Made by a program: the position numbers and the translations under genes
The notes under the pieces: generated by a model
What the model saw: the letters and a program-made list of their open reading frames with translations, nothing else
What the model was told of the DNA's origin: nothing
Database searches by the model: none
Shown here: piece by piece, positions 43,712-53,313 of the stretch
Position numbering within the stretch: position 1 is the stretch's first letter
Layout: each line of letters starts with the position of its first letter
Assembly (NCBI RefSeq): GCF_019396325.1
Contig: NZ_JAHKRO010000047.1
Location: 1-64,000 of the forward strand
Source of the DNA: Nonomuraea ceibae
GTDB taxonomy: Bacteria; Actinomycetota; Actinomycetes; Streptosporangiales; Streptosporangiaceae
Length of the DNA stretch: 64,000 nucleotides
Direction of reading: 5' to 3'

Positions 43712-43923
43712 GGGTCTTTTCCGATGGTGTGTTGATCGTGTTGCTCTTCCGGGGCCGGGCCGGTGCGGCCCTTCCCCGGAAGATCCCGCCTCCCGACAGT
43801 GTTGGTACGCAGGCACGTCGGTACGCAGGCACCGATCGGGACCCGAGCGCCGCAGCGCGGCAGCGGCAGGTCAGCCGACCGGGCACCCCTTGGACCGCGC
43901 GCTGCGCCGGGCGGCGAGTGCCG

Positions 43924-44751
43924 TCAGCTGCGCAGGAAGTCCAGCAGGTCGGCGTTGAACTTCTCCTTGTCGCCGGGGACGAGCGCGATGCCGTGTGAGC
44001 CGCCCTGGTACACCTTGTAGGTGGAGTTCTGAATGATCTTGGCGGATTTGTCGCCGGAGGCCGCGATCGGCACGACCTGATCGTCGTCGCCGTGCACGAT
44101 CAGGGTGGGGATGTCGAACTTTCTCAGATCCTCGGTGAAGTCGGTGGCGGAAAAGGCATCCACGCAGGCCACTCCGGCCTGGATGTTCTCGGCCATGGCC
44201 ATCAGCCAGAAGGCGTCCTTGTTGCCCTGGGTCACCTTGTTGCCCGGGCGGTTGGCGCCGAAGAAGCCGTCGGCGCTGTCGTGCCAGAACTGCGACCGCT
44301 CGGTGAGGATCCCCTTCTTGATCTTGTCGAACACCTCCTGCGGGGTGCCCTCGGGGTTATCGGCGGTCTTGAGCATCAGTGGCGGCACCGCCGACAGCAG
44401 CACGGCCTTGCTGATGCGGGAGGTGCCGTGCCGGCCGATGTAGCGGGCCAGCTCGCCGCCACCCATCGAGTGCGCCACCAGCGTGACGTTGCGAAGATCC
44501 AGGGCGGTGAGCAGGTCGTTGAGGTCGTCGGCGAAGGTGTCGAAGTCATAGCCGTCGTAGGGCTGGCTGGAGCGGCCGTGACCGCGCCTGTCGTGCGCGA
44601 TCGCCTTGAACCCGTTGTCGACGACCGCCTTCATCTGGTCGTGCCAGGCATCGGCGTTCAGCGGCCAGCCATGGATGAACACGACCGGCGGGCCGCTGCC
44701 CCAGTCGTAGAAGAAGATCTGCTCATCGTCGCGGGTGGTGATGTACGGCAT
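43924..44751 (-). CDS. Alpha/beta hydrolase, non-heme chloroperoxidase type
   Basis: The 275-residue product has GPPVVFIHGWPLNADAWHDQ (oxyanion HGWP), LVAHSMGGGELARYIGRHGT (nucleophile Ser in HSMGG), IPTLIVHGDDDQVVPIAASG (acid Asp) and GSHGIALVPGDKEKFNADLL (catalytic His). It belongs to the perhydrolase/non-heme haloperoxidase group; the natural role is probably esterase or detoxification. ATG 44751 has GGAGGG seven bases before it. The gene is intact and lies between decayed neighbours. No signal peptide. Confidence 0.93.
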   Translation of the reverse strand: MPYITTRDDEQIFFYDWGSGPPVVFIHGWPLNADAWHDQMKAVVDNGFKAIAHDRRGHGRSSQPYDGYDFDTFADDLNDLLTALDLRNVTLVAHSMGGGELARYIGRHGTSRISKAVLLSAVPPLMLKTADNPEGTPQEVFDKIKKGILTERSQFWHDSADGFFGANRPGNKVTQGNKDAFWLMAMAENIQAGVACVDAFSATDFTEDLRKFDIPTLIVHGDDDQVVPIAASGDKSAKIIQNSTYKVYQGGSHGIALVPGDKEKFNADLLDFLRS

Positions 44752-45359
44752 GGTGAACCCTCCACAGGGGTCGATCGTCATGTCGATGGACGCCGCGGGC
44801 GCGCGGCTCGGGCCCCTGACCGCGGCCCCTGCCGAGGGCCGGACGGCGCATCAGGAGATCGGGGCGCATCACCCCAGGGCATGCAATACCGCACTCCACG
44901 GTCGTTTTAAGGTCAAGGCGGGGTGCGAAGGCTTTTGCCCGCCTGCCTGCCCGATCGGCCCGGTCGGCCTTGGCCGAGCCTGGATGCGGACTCCATGGCC
45001 CTGGACAGGCGGCGATGCCGACGCTGGTGTGCTCGGTGGTGGTCATGGAGCCGGGCCGGCACTCCACCCCGGCCCCCAGCCGGCACAGCCCGCAAGTGGC
45101 TCATGCAGGGTCTGGCACAGCGACCGCCCGAAGGTGACACGCGCCGACCGGCGCGCTGTGGTTGGAATGCGCCGTCGCGCCCGGTTCGCCGTGCCGGTCG
45201 CGTTCGGGTGCGGTGGCCGGCACCTACCACACCGGCCGCTTCACCAAGAACCCACGGCTGGCGAAGCTGTTGCGGGTGATCACCCCGGCCGGCCGCGGGC
45301 CCGGGCAGCCGTGGCGGCCGGGCACCCCGCCGCCCGCATCCCTCGGTGATGATGGGCTC
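44752..45359. other. Intergenic stretch
   Basis: About 600 bp without a supported gene. Frames here have no family resemblance. It leads into the resolvase remnant. Confidence 0.4.
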
Positions 45360-45834
45360 TCAGCCGACATCCGGATCGGCTACGCCCACTGCTCCGCCCT
45401 CACCCCGGAGTTGCAGTCGCAACTGGACGCACTCGCCGCGCACGGGATTCACCGGGCGAATATCTTCGCCGAGAAGATCTCGACCCGGGTCAAGGTGCGC
45501 CCGCAGTTCGAGGCGGCGCTCACGCTGGCCCGGCAGATCAAGGCGCACGCCCCGCACTGCCGGGTCATCCTCACCGTCTATGAGATGAAACGGCTGGGCC
45601 GCGACGCCGCCGAGCCCCTGGCCAGCATCTACCGGGCCCTCGCACGAGGAGACCCAGGCCTACCCCGAAGCCGTCCAGGCGGCGCACGCCGACTTCGCTC
45701 TCCTGCGAGACGGAGACATCCCCCGGCCCCGCCCGGCCCGCATCCGATGCCCGGGCCAGGCGCTGACAGCGGAGGAGGCCGAACTGCAGCACCGCCTGCA
45801 AGGTCATCCTCACCCGAACGCGGAACTCCGATAG
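45360..45834 (+). pseudogene. Serine resolvase remnant with central deletion
   Basis: The frame reads IRIGYAHCSALTPELQSQLD, HRANIFAEKISTRVKVRPQF and VILTVYEMKRLGRDAAE, the N-terminal catalytic domain of a resolvase; the usual Ser in YARVSxxxQ has become Cys-Ser (YAHCSAL) and the context is damaged. Then, after a deletion of roughly 90 residues, LASIYRALARGD and, in another frame, YPEAVQAAHADFALLRDGDI give the C-terminal part. Relatives are Tn3-type resolvases of actinobacteria. Confidence 0.7.
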
Positions 45835-45910
45835 CGCAGCAGAAGACGCCGGGTCAGGAGGATTAACTCCTTCCGGCGGCCCGTTTCTCGCGTATTCCGG
45901 CCGCCCCCCA

Positions 45911-46390
45911 CAGCGGATGGCCGCCCGCAACGCCCTGGTACGTCACCTGAAAGCGGTGGAGACGCTCGGGTCAGCCACGTTCATCTGCACGGACAAGACC
46001 GGCACGCTGACCCGCGATGAGATGACGGTGGCTGACCTCTGGTCACCCACCTGCTCGCCTGTCGGCGTGCTGCGCTCGGCGGTGCTGAGTTCGACCGGAC
46101 GGATGAGCGGTGGCAAGCCGGTGGGCGACCCCATGGAGGTCGCCCTGCACGTCGAGGCGCTGCGCCTGGCCGCCGACGTCGACGATGAGGTCACGGCGCG
46201 CTTCCCCTTCGATCCGGTACGCCGGCGCGCCCCCGTCGTGGCCGGCGACCGGCGGCATCTGAAGGGGGCGCCGGACGCGGTGCCGCCTCTCTGCCGGGCC
46301 GTGCCAGGCGTGGACGAGGCGATCGGGGCCCGCGGCGAAGACGAAGACCGGCCGGTCGTCGTCCGGCGGGTCGTGCCGGGATGCCGCCCG
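45911..46390 (+). pseudogene. P-type ATPase remnant, phosphorylation domain
   Basis: The frame begins QRMAARNALVRHLKAVETLG then SATFICTDKTGTLTRDEMTV, with the phosphorylated Asp in DKTGT, and continues to PVGDPMEVALHVEALRLAAD and RFPFDPVRRRAPVVAGDRRH (nucleotide-binding part, LKGAPDAV). The hinge and C-terminal membrane helices are missing. It matches where the 40840-41330 remnant stops, about 110 residues further along, so the two may be halves of one gene. Confidence 0.8.
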
Positions 46391-46606
46391 GCCGGTCCCG
46401 CGCAGCCGGTACCTGCCGGAGGCCCTCCTCGTCGCCCGGCCCGTGGGCAGGTCCGCGGCTGGCTCCAGGGCGGTGAAGCGGATCACGCCGTCGCGGACGC
46501 GTGGTCCCGCCACGTCGTACCCACGCTCGCGTAGTGCGGTGATCAGCGGGTCCAGCGCGTCCAGGACGGCGGTGCCGGTCCGGGTGTCCGTGACGGTCCT
46601 GTGCAT
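46390..46606 (-). pseudogene. N-terminal remnant of a 4Fe-4S (sulfhydrogenase-type) protein
   Basis: From ATG 46606 the frame encodes LDALDPLITALRERGYDVAG then PRVRDGVIRFTALEPAADLP and SGRYRLRG. This is the start of the 4Fe-4S dicluster proteins (sulfhydrogenase beta-like) found with actinobacterial hydrogenases. It breaks off after about 70 residues where the ATPase remnant begins. A perfect DosR-like palindrome 55 bp upstream suggests that it was a hypoxia gene. Confidence 0.55.
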
Positions 46607-46660
46607 GCCTGCCTCCTACGGCCTTGCCTCCATCCCATCGCCGGCTCAGGTCACCCGGCA

Positions 46661-46674
46661 GGGACGGAAGTCCC
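46661..46674. promoter_or_regulatory. DosR-like box, perfect arms
   Basis: GGGACGGAAGTCCC has fully symmetric GGGAC/GTCCC arms with four central bases, 55 bp before the iron-sulfur protein remnant. It is the most symmetric of the ten sites. Confidence 0.65.
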
Positions 46675-46691
46675 GGGCGGGACGGCGTTGG

Positions 46692-49283
46692 TCAGCGCAT
46701 CCGGCGCAGCAACGCCGATGGCGGCGGCGTCGCGGGCGCGACCCTGATGCGCGCGTCCACCGTGGTGGCGCCGTCCGGTGTGACGATGACGGGGTTGAGG
46801 TCCAGCTCGGCCACCTGAGGCAGGTCTGCGAGCAGTCGGCCGATCCGCGTGACCTGGTCCGCCAGGGCTTCGACGTCCGTGGCGGGCGAGCCGCGATAGC
46901 CACGCAGCAGGGGAGCGCAGCGCAGTTCGCTGATCATGTCGGGTGCGTCGGTGACGGGTGGCACCCGGAAGGCGCGGTCGGCCAGCAGGTCGGCCATCAC
47001 CCCGCCCATGCCGACCATGACCAGCGGGCCGAACGCGGGATAGTTGACGCCGCCGAGGATGATCTCGACTCCGGCAGGCAGCATGCGCTGGACGATGGCG
47101 CCGGTCATCGCCTCACCGATGCGCGCCGACATCTCGCGGTAGGCGTGCTTCACCTCGTGCGCGGTGCGCAGATCCAGCCGGACACCGCCCACGTCGCTCT
47201 TGTGCACCGGGCCCACGGCCTTGAGCACGACAGGCAGCCCGACGCGCGCGGCGGCTTCGGCCGCGGCCTCGGGTCCGGCCACGTCCACGGACTCGGCCAG
47301 GCTGACGCCGTAGGCGACCAGCAGTCCGGCCGTGGCGGACGGCGACAGCCAGCCGCCGTCCGGGCGCGCCGCCAGCTCCGCCTCGATGATCTCGTGCGCC
47401 CTCATCTTGTCCACCTGGGGCTCGGGGGCGGGAGCTTCCATGGGACGCCGGCGCCACTCGGCGTACTCCACCGCCCGGGACAGCGCCTGAACGGCCTGCT
47501 CGGGAAAGGCGTACCCGGGGATGCGACCGTCGATGAGGTCGTCGTGGCCGACGAGGCAGGCCAGCACGGTCTTGTCCGTCGTCGAGGCCGCCCGCGCTAT
47601 CGCCTGACAGGTAGCCTCCAGCCCGTCGCCGAACGGCGGGGTATAGACCACCAGGATCGAGTCCACCTCGGATGACGCGGCCAGCGCCGCGATGGCCGCA
47701 CCGATCTCGGCCGCGGGCGCGTCGGCCGTCAGGTCGACCGGATTGCCCAGCGCGGCCGCGGCGTGCGTCTTCAGCAGCCCCGGCGACAGCTCGGGGACGG
47801 TAAGCCCGTGCCGCTCGCAGGCGTCGGCAGCCATGGCCTCGGGCCCACCGGAGTTGCCGACGATCGCGACTCGCCGCCCTGCCGGCAGCGGCTGGGCGGC
47901 CAGCAGTTTGGTGACGTCGATGAGCTCGTGGACGCTGTCGAGCCGGATGACGCCGGCGGCGCGGGTGAGCGCGTCCACCGCCACGTCGGGCGTGGCCGCC
48001 GCGGCGGTGTGCGAGCGTACGGCCCGGTCCCCGGCGCCGCTGCGGCCGCTCTTGACCAGCAGGATCGGCTTGCGCGCGCCGACCCGGCGCGCGATGCGGG
48101 CGAACTTGCGCGGGTTGCCGAACGACTCCAGATACAGCGCGATCACATCGGTGCCGTCGTCGTCCTCCCAGTATTCGAGCAGGTCGTTGCCGCTGACGTC
48201 AGCCTTGTTGCCGACCGACACGAACGACGAGACCGCCAGCCGATCGAGCAGGGCGGCGCCGACGGCGCCGGATTGCGACATCAACGCCACCCGGCCGGGG
48301 ACGGGATGATGAGGTAGGAAGCTGGCATTCAGCCGGGTGTGGGTGTTGATCACGCCCAGGCAGTTCGGCCCGATCAGGCGCATCCCCGCCGTGCGGCAGA
48401 TCCGCAGCAGCTCCGCTTCCGCCCCGGGTTGTCCGGCTTCGGCGAACCCGGAGGTCACCACGACCAGTCCGGCCGTACCGGCCGCCGCGCAGTCGCGCGC
48501 CACCTGCAGCACGTGCCTGGCCGGCACCGCCACCACCGCCAGGTCCACGCCTTGGGGCACCTTGGCATGGCAGGTCAGCCCGGCGATCTGGGTGGCGTGC
48601 GGGTTGACGGGGTGGATCGCCCCGGGGAATCCGCCGTCGAGCAGGTTGCGCAGAACCTTGTGCCCGACCTTCTGCTCATCACGGCCGGCGCCGACGACCG
48701 CGACGGAACGCGGCTCCAGAACCCGGGCCAGCGACGCCCTCCCGGCCTCGTGGTCGCGGGCCGCGATGGCCTCTTTCAGCCGGGGGGTGAGCTCGGCGGC
48801 GATGTCGAGGTGCAGGGTGCCGCCATCGGACCGCTGCGACAGTTCCAGGCCGAGGTCCTTCAGCACCCGCAGCATGGGCCGGTTCTCAGCGAGCACGTCG
48901 GCTACCAGCTCACGGACGCCGTTCGCGGCCGCGTCCAGCGCGATGTGCTCCAGAAGCAGCGTCCCCAGGCCGTGGCCGTGCACGGTGTCGTCCAGGAGGA
49001 TGGCCAGGTCGGCGGTGCCGTCGCCGGAGGGGATGTATTCGGCGACCGCCACCAGCCGGTCGCGCAGGTCGGCGACCAGGGCGTGCCCGCGATAGGCGTC
49101 GCCGGTGATGCGGTCCATGTAAGAGTGCGCGGTATTCCGGCCGCCGGTGAAGAAACGCAGGTATGCCGAGCGTTCCGACGAGCGGTCCACCAGTTCGTGC
49201 AGGGCCTGCCGGTCGGCAGGGCGCAGCAGGCGCACGTGGGCGATGCCGCCGTCGCGGAGCAGGACATCGTAACCCTCGATCAT
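46692..49283 (-). CDS. GNAT acetyltransferase fused to ADP-forming acyl-CoA ligase
   Basis: The 863-residue product starts with a GNAT domain (about 10-165: VHGHGLGTLLLEHIALDAAA, the acetyl-CoA Q/RxxGxG/A loop). The ADP-forming acetyl-CoA synthetase parts follow: a CoA-binding domain (LEPRSVAVVGAGRDEQKVGH), a succinyl-CoA ligase-like domain with GPNCLGVINTHTRLNASFLP and MSQSGAVGAALLD, the SHTAA phospho-His region, and a C-terminal ATP-grasp (VGLPVVLKAVGPVHKSDVGG). Related GNAT-ACD proteins acetylate lysines, for example acetyl-CoA synthetase. A DosR-like site is 68 bp upstream. ATG 49283 has GAAGGTG. Confidence 0.93.
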   Translation of the reverse strand: MIEGYDVLLRDGGIAHVRLLRPADRQALHELVDRSSERSAYLRFFTGGRNTAHSYMDRITGDAYRGHALVADLRDRLVAVAEYIPSGDGTADLAILLDDTVHGHGLGTLLLEHIALDAAANGVRELVADVLAENRPMLRVLKDLGLELSQRSDGGTLHLDIAAELTPRLKEAIAARDHEAGRASLARVLEPRSVAVVGAGRDEQKVGHKVLRNLLDGGFPGAIHPVNPHATQIAGLTCHAKVPQGVDLAVVAVPARHVLQVARDCAAAGTAGLVVVTSGFAEAGQPGAEAELLRICRTAGMRLIGPNCLGVINTHTRLNASFLPHHPVPGRVALMSQSGAVGAALLDRLAVSSFVSVGNKADVSGNDLLEYWEDDDGTDVIALYLESFGNPRKFARIARRVGARKPILLVKSGRSGAGDRAVRSHTAAAATPDVAVDALTRAAGVIRLDSVHELIDVTKLLAAQPLPAGRRVAIVGNSGGPEAMAADACERHGLTVPELSPGLLKTHAAAALGNPVDLTADAPAAEIGAAIAALAASSEVDSILVVYTPPFGDGLEATCQAIARAASTTDKTVLACLVGHDDLIDGRIPGYAFPEQAVQALSRAVEYAEWRRRPMEAPAPEPQVDKMRAHEIIEAELAARPDGGWLSPSATAGLLVAYGVSLAESVDVAGPEAAAEAAARVGLPVVLKAVGPVHKSDVGGVRLDLRTAHEVKHAYREMSARIGEAMTGAIVQRMLPAGVEIILGGVNYPAFGPLVMVGMGGVMADLLADRAFRVPPVTDAPDMISELRCAPLLRGYRGSPATDVEALADQVTRIGRLLADLPQVAELDLNPVIVTPDGATTVDARIRVAPATPPPSALLRRMR

Positions 49284-49350
49284 GTTCGTCACACCTTCAG
49301 GCTGTCCGGCGAGCAGTCCGGTGAGCAGTGCCGGACGGCCCTGTGCCCGG

Positions 49351-49364
49351 TGGCCGAAAGTCCC
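49351..49364. promoter_or_regulatory. DosR-like box upstream of GNAT-ligase gene
   Basis: TGGCCGAAAGTCCC (minus GGGACTTTCGGCCA) matches 11 of 14 core positions and lies 68 bp before ATG 49283. It could also serve the divergent deazaflavin-reductase remnant at 49494. Confidence 0.55.
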
Positions 49365-49493
49365 GCCTACCCCGTCATGGTCGGATCGCACAGCGTCTCA
49401 CGGGTGCCGGGGCGTACGGCTCGGCCGGGCATGCCTTTCGCCTCTGCCCCGCTCGCCGAGCGCGGCGCAGGATTCGATCGGAAGGAGGACGAT

Positions 49494-49896
49494 ATGGTTG
49501 ATCAAGCACGCTGGCCTTCTGCGGTCCGAGTACCGCGGCCGCTCCAGGGGTTCCTCACGCCCGTTGACTACAGCGGCTGCTGGGCTGGATGCCCACCAGG
49601 CTCGGGGCCAGCCCTCGGTACGTGACCCTGCTGAAGGTCCCGGGCCGCCGCAGCGGCGCCGTCCAGCGCGTCAACCTCGTGGTCACCTCGTACGATGGCG
49701 CGCGCTACTTGGTTGCACCTGCGGGAGAGGCCGAATGAGTGCGGGCGGCGGGCGGCCACGTGACGGTCGGCCGCCGACGCCGGAGACCGGCAACGTGATC
49801 GGCACCTACTCCTTTGCCCAGCCCGACCTTGGCCCCGCCGGCGTCCGTCAGCTCCGCAACTCCGATGAGCCGGATTGGGAAGAAGACATTCTCTAG
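49494..49896 (+). pseudogene. Broken F420-type nitroreductase (Ddn family)
   Basis: The readable part is GWMPTRLGASPRYVTLLKVP then GRRSGAVQRVNLVVTSYDGA and YLVAPAGEAE, the Ddn/DUF385 fold. A TGA stands where the family has Trp (GETEWVR); after it VRAAGGHVTVGRRRR continues in frame. A second frame shift gives the natural ending VIGTYSFAQPDLGPAGV. A frameshift also lies before 49590. Ddn proteins are deazaflavin (F420)-dependent reductases. Confidence 0.75.
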
Positions 49897-49923
49897 CCGT
49901 CCAAACCTGACAATATCCGCAGG

Positions 49924-50534
49924 ATGGAAGATCCCACCGCCCGGACCATCGCTAGCACGACCGCATCGCCCCCTTCTTCGCCCCCCGCTCCGAGAATCCC
50001 GACACCGCGTTCCGCGCCTTTCGAGCACGCTTCGCTGCCGCGCTGCCCGCCGGAGGACGCGTCGCCGACCTAGGCTGCAGCCCGGGAAGGGACGCTGCCT
50101 GGTTCCGAGAGCAGGGGCTCTTCCCGGTAGGGGTGGACCGCTCGGCCGCCATGGCTGCATTGGCCGCCGACTGCGGCGTTCCCGTGGCTCTGGGCGACCT
50201 GCGCCGCCCTCCACTGGCTCCCGGCTCGCTGGCAGGGCTTTGGTCGGTCGCGGCCCTCCTCCACGTACCGGCCGCAGAGACCGTCTCCACGCTGCGCACC
50301 TGGCATGCAGCTCTGCGCCATGGGGGCGTGCTCGGGCTGAGCACTTCGATCGGCGACGGCGAGGTCTGGGCGCCGGTCCCGCACGACGAAGGGCTCCTGC
50401 GCTGGTTCGTACACCGCAAGCCGCGCACGCTGCTCGCTGTCCTCGCCGAGATCGGCTTCGAGGTACGCGAGCACGCCGACAGTGCCACCCACCGTACGTG
50501 GCTCAGCGTGCTCGCGATCCGCTGCGAGGTTTGA
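49924..50534 (+). pseudogene. Class I SAM-dependent methyltransferase with 5' frameshift
   Basis: ATG 49924 begins MEDPTARTIAS and then a frameshift near 49955 leads to HDRIAPFFAPRSENPDTAFR. From there the frame is open: VADLGCSPGRDAAWFREQGL (SAM motif I, normally GCGPG), VGVDRSAAMAALAADCGVPV, GLWSVAALLHVPAAETVSTL and ALRHGGVLGLSTSIGDGE. Except for the frameshift the protein would be about 203 residues. An internal start could rescue a shortened form lacking motif I. Substrate unknown. Confidence 0.65.
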
Positions 50535-50569
50535 ACACCCGCGTGCGCCGCCGCGCTCACCATGACAGT

Positions 50570-50665
50570 GGGAATCGGCAAGGGTGGCAGCGCCGCGTGG
50601 GCACCACGCTGCCCGACGACCGAGGCTACGTCACCCTGCTTAAGATCCGCGGGGTCCGCGCACCC
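50570..50665 (+). pseudogene. Small tyrosine-integrase remnant
   Basis: The frame reads GKGGQRRVGTTLPDDRGYVT then LLK, nearly identical in pattern to the integrase at 12435-13350 (GKGGSIRTVLLDDRGYVTLLK). Only about 30 residues remain. Confidence 0.55.
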
Positions 50666-50749
50666 AGCGCATCAATACTCACCACTGCGATCCGGCCAGA
50701 ACGGTTGGAGCAGATTCCGCTCTCTTTACGGGCCCGGCATCATAATCGG

Positions 50750-51463
50750 ATGGACAGACTCTTGGTGCTGGTGAACGGCCTACCTGGGTCCGGAAAGTCG
50801 ACCTTGGGCAGAGCCCTGGCCGCGCAACTGGGCGCGCGACTGCTGTCGAAGGACTCCGTGAAGGAGGCGTTGGAGACGTGCGTGGACGACGTCGCGTCCA
50901 TCCCTGGGTTCGGCGGCATCGCCATGGAAACGGTATGGGCACTGGCGCGTGCTATCCCGGGAAGCGTGGTAGTCGACTCGTGGTGGTTTCGGCCGCGTGA
51001 CCTGCTGCACGCGAAGGCCGGGATCGAGAGCACGCGAGCTGACCGGGCCGTGGAAGTCTGGTGCGATGTGCCCGCCGAGGTCACCAGGGAACGTTACGCG
51101 AGTCGACGACGAAGTGCCCTTTACCAGGACGAGCGGCGCTTGGCTGACGATTGGCAGACGTGGGCGGCGAAGGCTGAACCGCTGGGCCTCATCCCCACCG
51201 TCATGGTCGACACAAGCCGGCCGTCGATTGCGCCTGGTTGGCAGCGCAGATCAACCATCATGCGACGCGGCAGGACCCGAGCGGCTGCTCTCATGATCGG
51301 TAAGGGTCATCTCGGAGCACAGCTAAACGATCGCTGTCGCAGCAGACCGGCAAACGGCTGTCACATGTCGTTGACACAACCAGCGATGCTCGTGCACGCC
51401 CGAGAGGTCTTCCGCCGGGCGAGTCTCCGGCCGACCATGATCGCGGCCCCGGCAGCGCGATAA
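50750..51463 (+). CDS. P-loop kinase/AAA-type ATPase, C-terminus altered by frameshift
   Basis: The 237-residue frame begins DRLLVLVNGLPGSGKSTLGR, a Walker A (GLPGSGKST), then ARLLSKDSVKEALETCVDD and VVVDSWWFRPRDLLHAKAGI, and EVWCDVPAEVTRERYASRRR. These fit the zeta-toxin/chloramphenicol-phosphotransferase-like small kinases. After VMVDTSRP at about residue 160 the natural sequence continues in another frame (VDCAWLAAQINHHATRQDPS, ending near 51300), so the last 75 residues of this frame are out of frame. The kinase core may still function. ATG 50750 lacks a clear ribosome binding site. Confidence 0.65.
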   Translation: MDRLLVLVNGLPGSGKSTLGRALAAQLGARLLSKDSVKEALETCVDDVASIPGFGGIAMETVWALARAIPGSVVVDSWWFRPRDLLHAKAGIESTRADRAVEVWCDVPAEVTRERYASRRRSALYQDERRLADDWQTWAAKAEPLGLIPTVMVDTSRPSIAPGWQRRSTIMRRGRTRAAALMIGKGHLGAQLNDRCRSRPANGCHMSLTQPAMLVHAREVFRRASLRPTMIAAPAAR

Positions 51464-51748
51464 GGGCCTGATCACAACCTCAGTATGAAACCTCGTGGGG
51501 GCATAATCGGTCGATTTCGCCCCCGTAGGGGGATCCAATCAAGCCGCTGTCCGCCACCTGCGGAAACGGCCGATCGATCCAATGGAAGCCGATACGGGCT
51601 TCCCTGCCTCCCCTTTCCTCCCTTAGCGCCGTCGCAGACACTCACCGGCTACCACAAGGCCGACCTTCGGGAAGGGAACACGATGGCCTGGTCAAGCGCG
51701 CCAACGACAACGGCACGGAGATCCCCTTCACCAGCGACCACTCCGCAG
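51464..51748. other. Intergenic stretch with a GC hairpin
   Basis: GGGGGC (51497-51502) pairs with GCCCCC (51519-51524) as a terminator-like hairpin after the kinase gene. Nothing else is recognised. Confidence 0.4.
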
Positions 51749-52652
51749 ATGCCGGGCGTGGCTGACCTGGTCCATCTGCGGCACTCCACCGACAAGCAGA
51801 CCGACGCCCGCCAGCGGCACGCCCTCACCGCCCTGCTGGCCGCGGGCGCCCCCGTCTACGAAGACCCCGCCACCTCGCCGGCAACTCTCCCGCGACCGCG
51901 CGGGCTTCACCACACTGCTGCACGAGGCCGCCATCGGCGACACCACCCGTATCGCCGGCGCCGCCCGACTGTTCCGCTCCGTCGCCGACATCCTCGCCCG
52001 GCGCCCAGTGCTCATCCGCCGCGGCCTCCACCTGCGCGTCGAATTCGGACTGTTGTCCGGCATCGACCTGACCAGCGACGACCTCGGCACCAAAATGATG
52101 GCCTCCGTCCTGGCCGCCGTATCGGACACGGACGCGACCCTCGATCTGCCGGGACTGCTCGCCGGTCACCTGCGTACCACTGGTGATGAAACCGTCCGCC
52201 AGGCCCTCGCCTCCGGCCAGACCATCCGAAGCGGCCACGGCTACTCGGTCCGCATCACGGCCCCGCTCGCACTCCACCGCGCCGCGCTGGAGCAGAGCGC
52301 CGCCCTTGCCGATGCCGGCCCGACCGAACGCAAGGCGCACCGCGTGTACGCCGCCCGTGTCACAGTCGTTCAGGCCACACGACTTCATCCGCCATGCCCT
52401 GGGGAAACCCTTCGGCGAGACGCATTTGAACGGAAACTCAGCCTGCGGCGCAGCCACATTCGCCCGTTACGCCCGGGCGGCACCCGCAGCTTCACGCTCC
52501 GTCGGCGACGCCCATGGCTGATTCTCACCGACCACGTTGAGGGGGCGGGAGGCGGCGTCATCGTGTCCGCGCGTGAAGCGTCCCTCATGATCAGGGACTG
52601 CGCTGCGGTGCTCACGTTCTCGCGTCCACGCTGCCGCAGCGCCATGTCCTGA
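51749..52652 (+). pseudogene. Serine recombinase joined to an unknown domain, frameshifted
   Basis: ATG 51749 starts VADLVHLRHSTDKQTDARQR (family: VSTDxQ; the catalytic Ser is retained as HST). After a one-base frameshift near 51879 it continues RAGFTTLLHEAAIGDTTRIA then AARLFRSVADILARRPVLIR and GIDLTSDDLGTKMMASVLAA, the resolvase catalytic core. Following it, LAGHLRTTGDETVRQALASG and SGHGYSVRITAPLALHRAAL belong to a domain I do not recognise. The final 90 residues look like random translation. Broken by the frameshift. Confidence 0.7.
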
Positions 52653-52674
52653 GCGTGGTTCCCTCGCGTACTCC

Positions 52675-53313
52675 TCACGGCCGGGGCGTGACAAGGGAGC
52701 CGAAGGCGACGATGTTGTCGCGGTAGGACCCCTTGGCGGGGTCGAAGGTGCCGCCGCAGGTGATTAGCCTGATCTCCGACCTGCCAGTGTGAGCGTAGAC
52801 GCGGTCGGTGGGGAAGTCGGTCTTGGCGTACCGTTCGACGGCGTAGATCTCGAACGTGGCTGTCCGGCCGTCCCGCCGCGACACCTGGACGGCCGCGCCA
52901 GGGGTGAGCTGGGCGACCCGGTAGAAGACGGCGGGGCCGCTGCGCCTGGAATCGACGTGCCCGTAGAAGGCGGACACACCGATCTGCCCTGGAGCGGCGC
53001 CGTCACTGAACCAGCTCACCAGATCCGGCCGGCTCAGCGGCGGTTCACCTGCCGTGCCGTCGGGGTTGAGTCCCATCGCGACGACCTGCGCGTCCACGCC
53101 GATGGCCGGGACGCGCAGCCGGGTGGGGACGGATCTCGGCAACGCGGCGGCAGGCGGCGCGCCGGCGGAGGTCGCCGCGGGGTGCTGCGGCATTGCCGAT
53201 GGCGGCCCCGGTCGCGGCGACAGGACCAGGAACAGACCGGTGCCGACGAGCAGGACAGCGAGAACCGCCCAGGCGACCACCCAGGTGCGGCCGCCCGGAC
53301 CGCGCTCAGGCAT
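52675..53313 (-). CDS. Class F sortase
   Basis: The 212-residue product has an N-terminal membrane anchor (TWVVAWAVLAVLLVGTGLFL), a Pro/Ala linker and a sortase domain: RVPAIGVDAQVVAMGLNPDG, ISVFYGHVDS-like GVSAFYGHVDSRRSGPAVFY with the catalytic His, RLITCGGTFDPAKGSYRDNI with the Cys (TCGG) and Arg (YRDN). It is a class F transpeptidase acting at the outer membrane face. Its start overlaps the end of the upstream surface-protein gene by 8 bp, so that protein is the likely partner or substrate. Confidence 0.93.
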   Translation of the reverse strand: MPERGPGGRTWVVAWAVLAVLLVGTGLFLVLSPRPGPPSAMPQHPAATSAGAPPAAALPRSVPTRLRVPAIGVDAQVVAMGLNPDGTAGEPPLSRPDLVSWFSDGAAPGQIGVSAFYGHVDSRRSGPAVFYRVAQLTPGAAVQVSRRDGRTATFEIYAVERYAKTDFPTDRVYAHTGRSEIRLITCGGTFDPAKGSYRDNIVAFGSLVTPRP

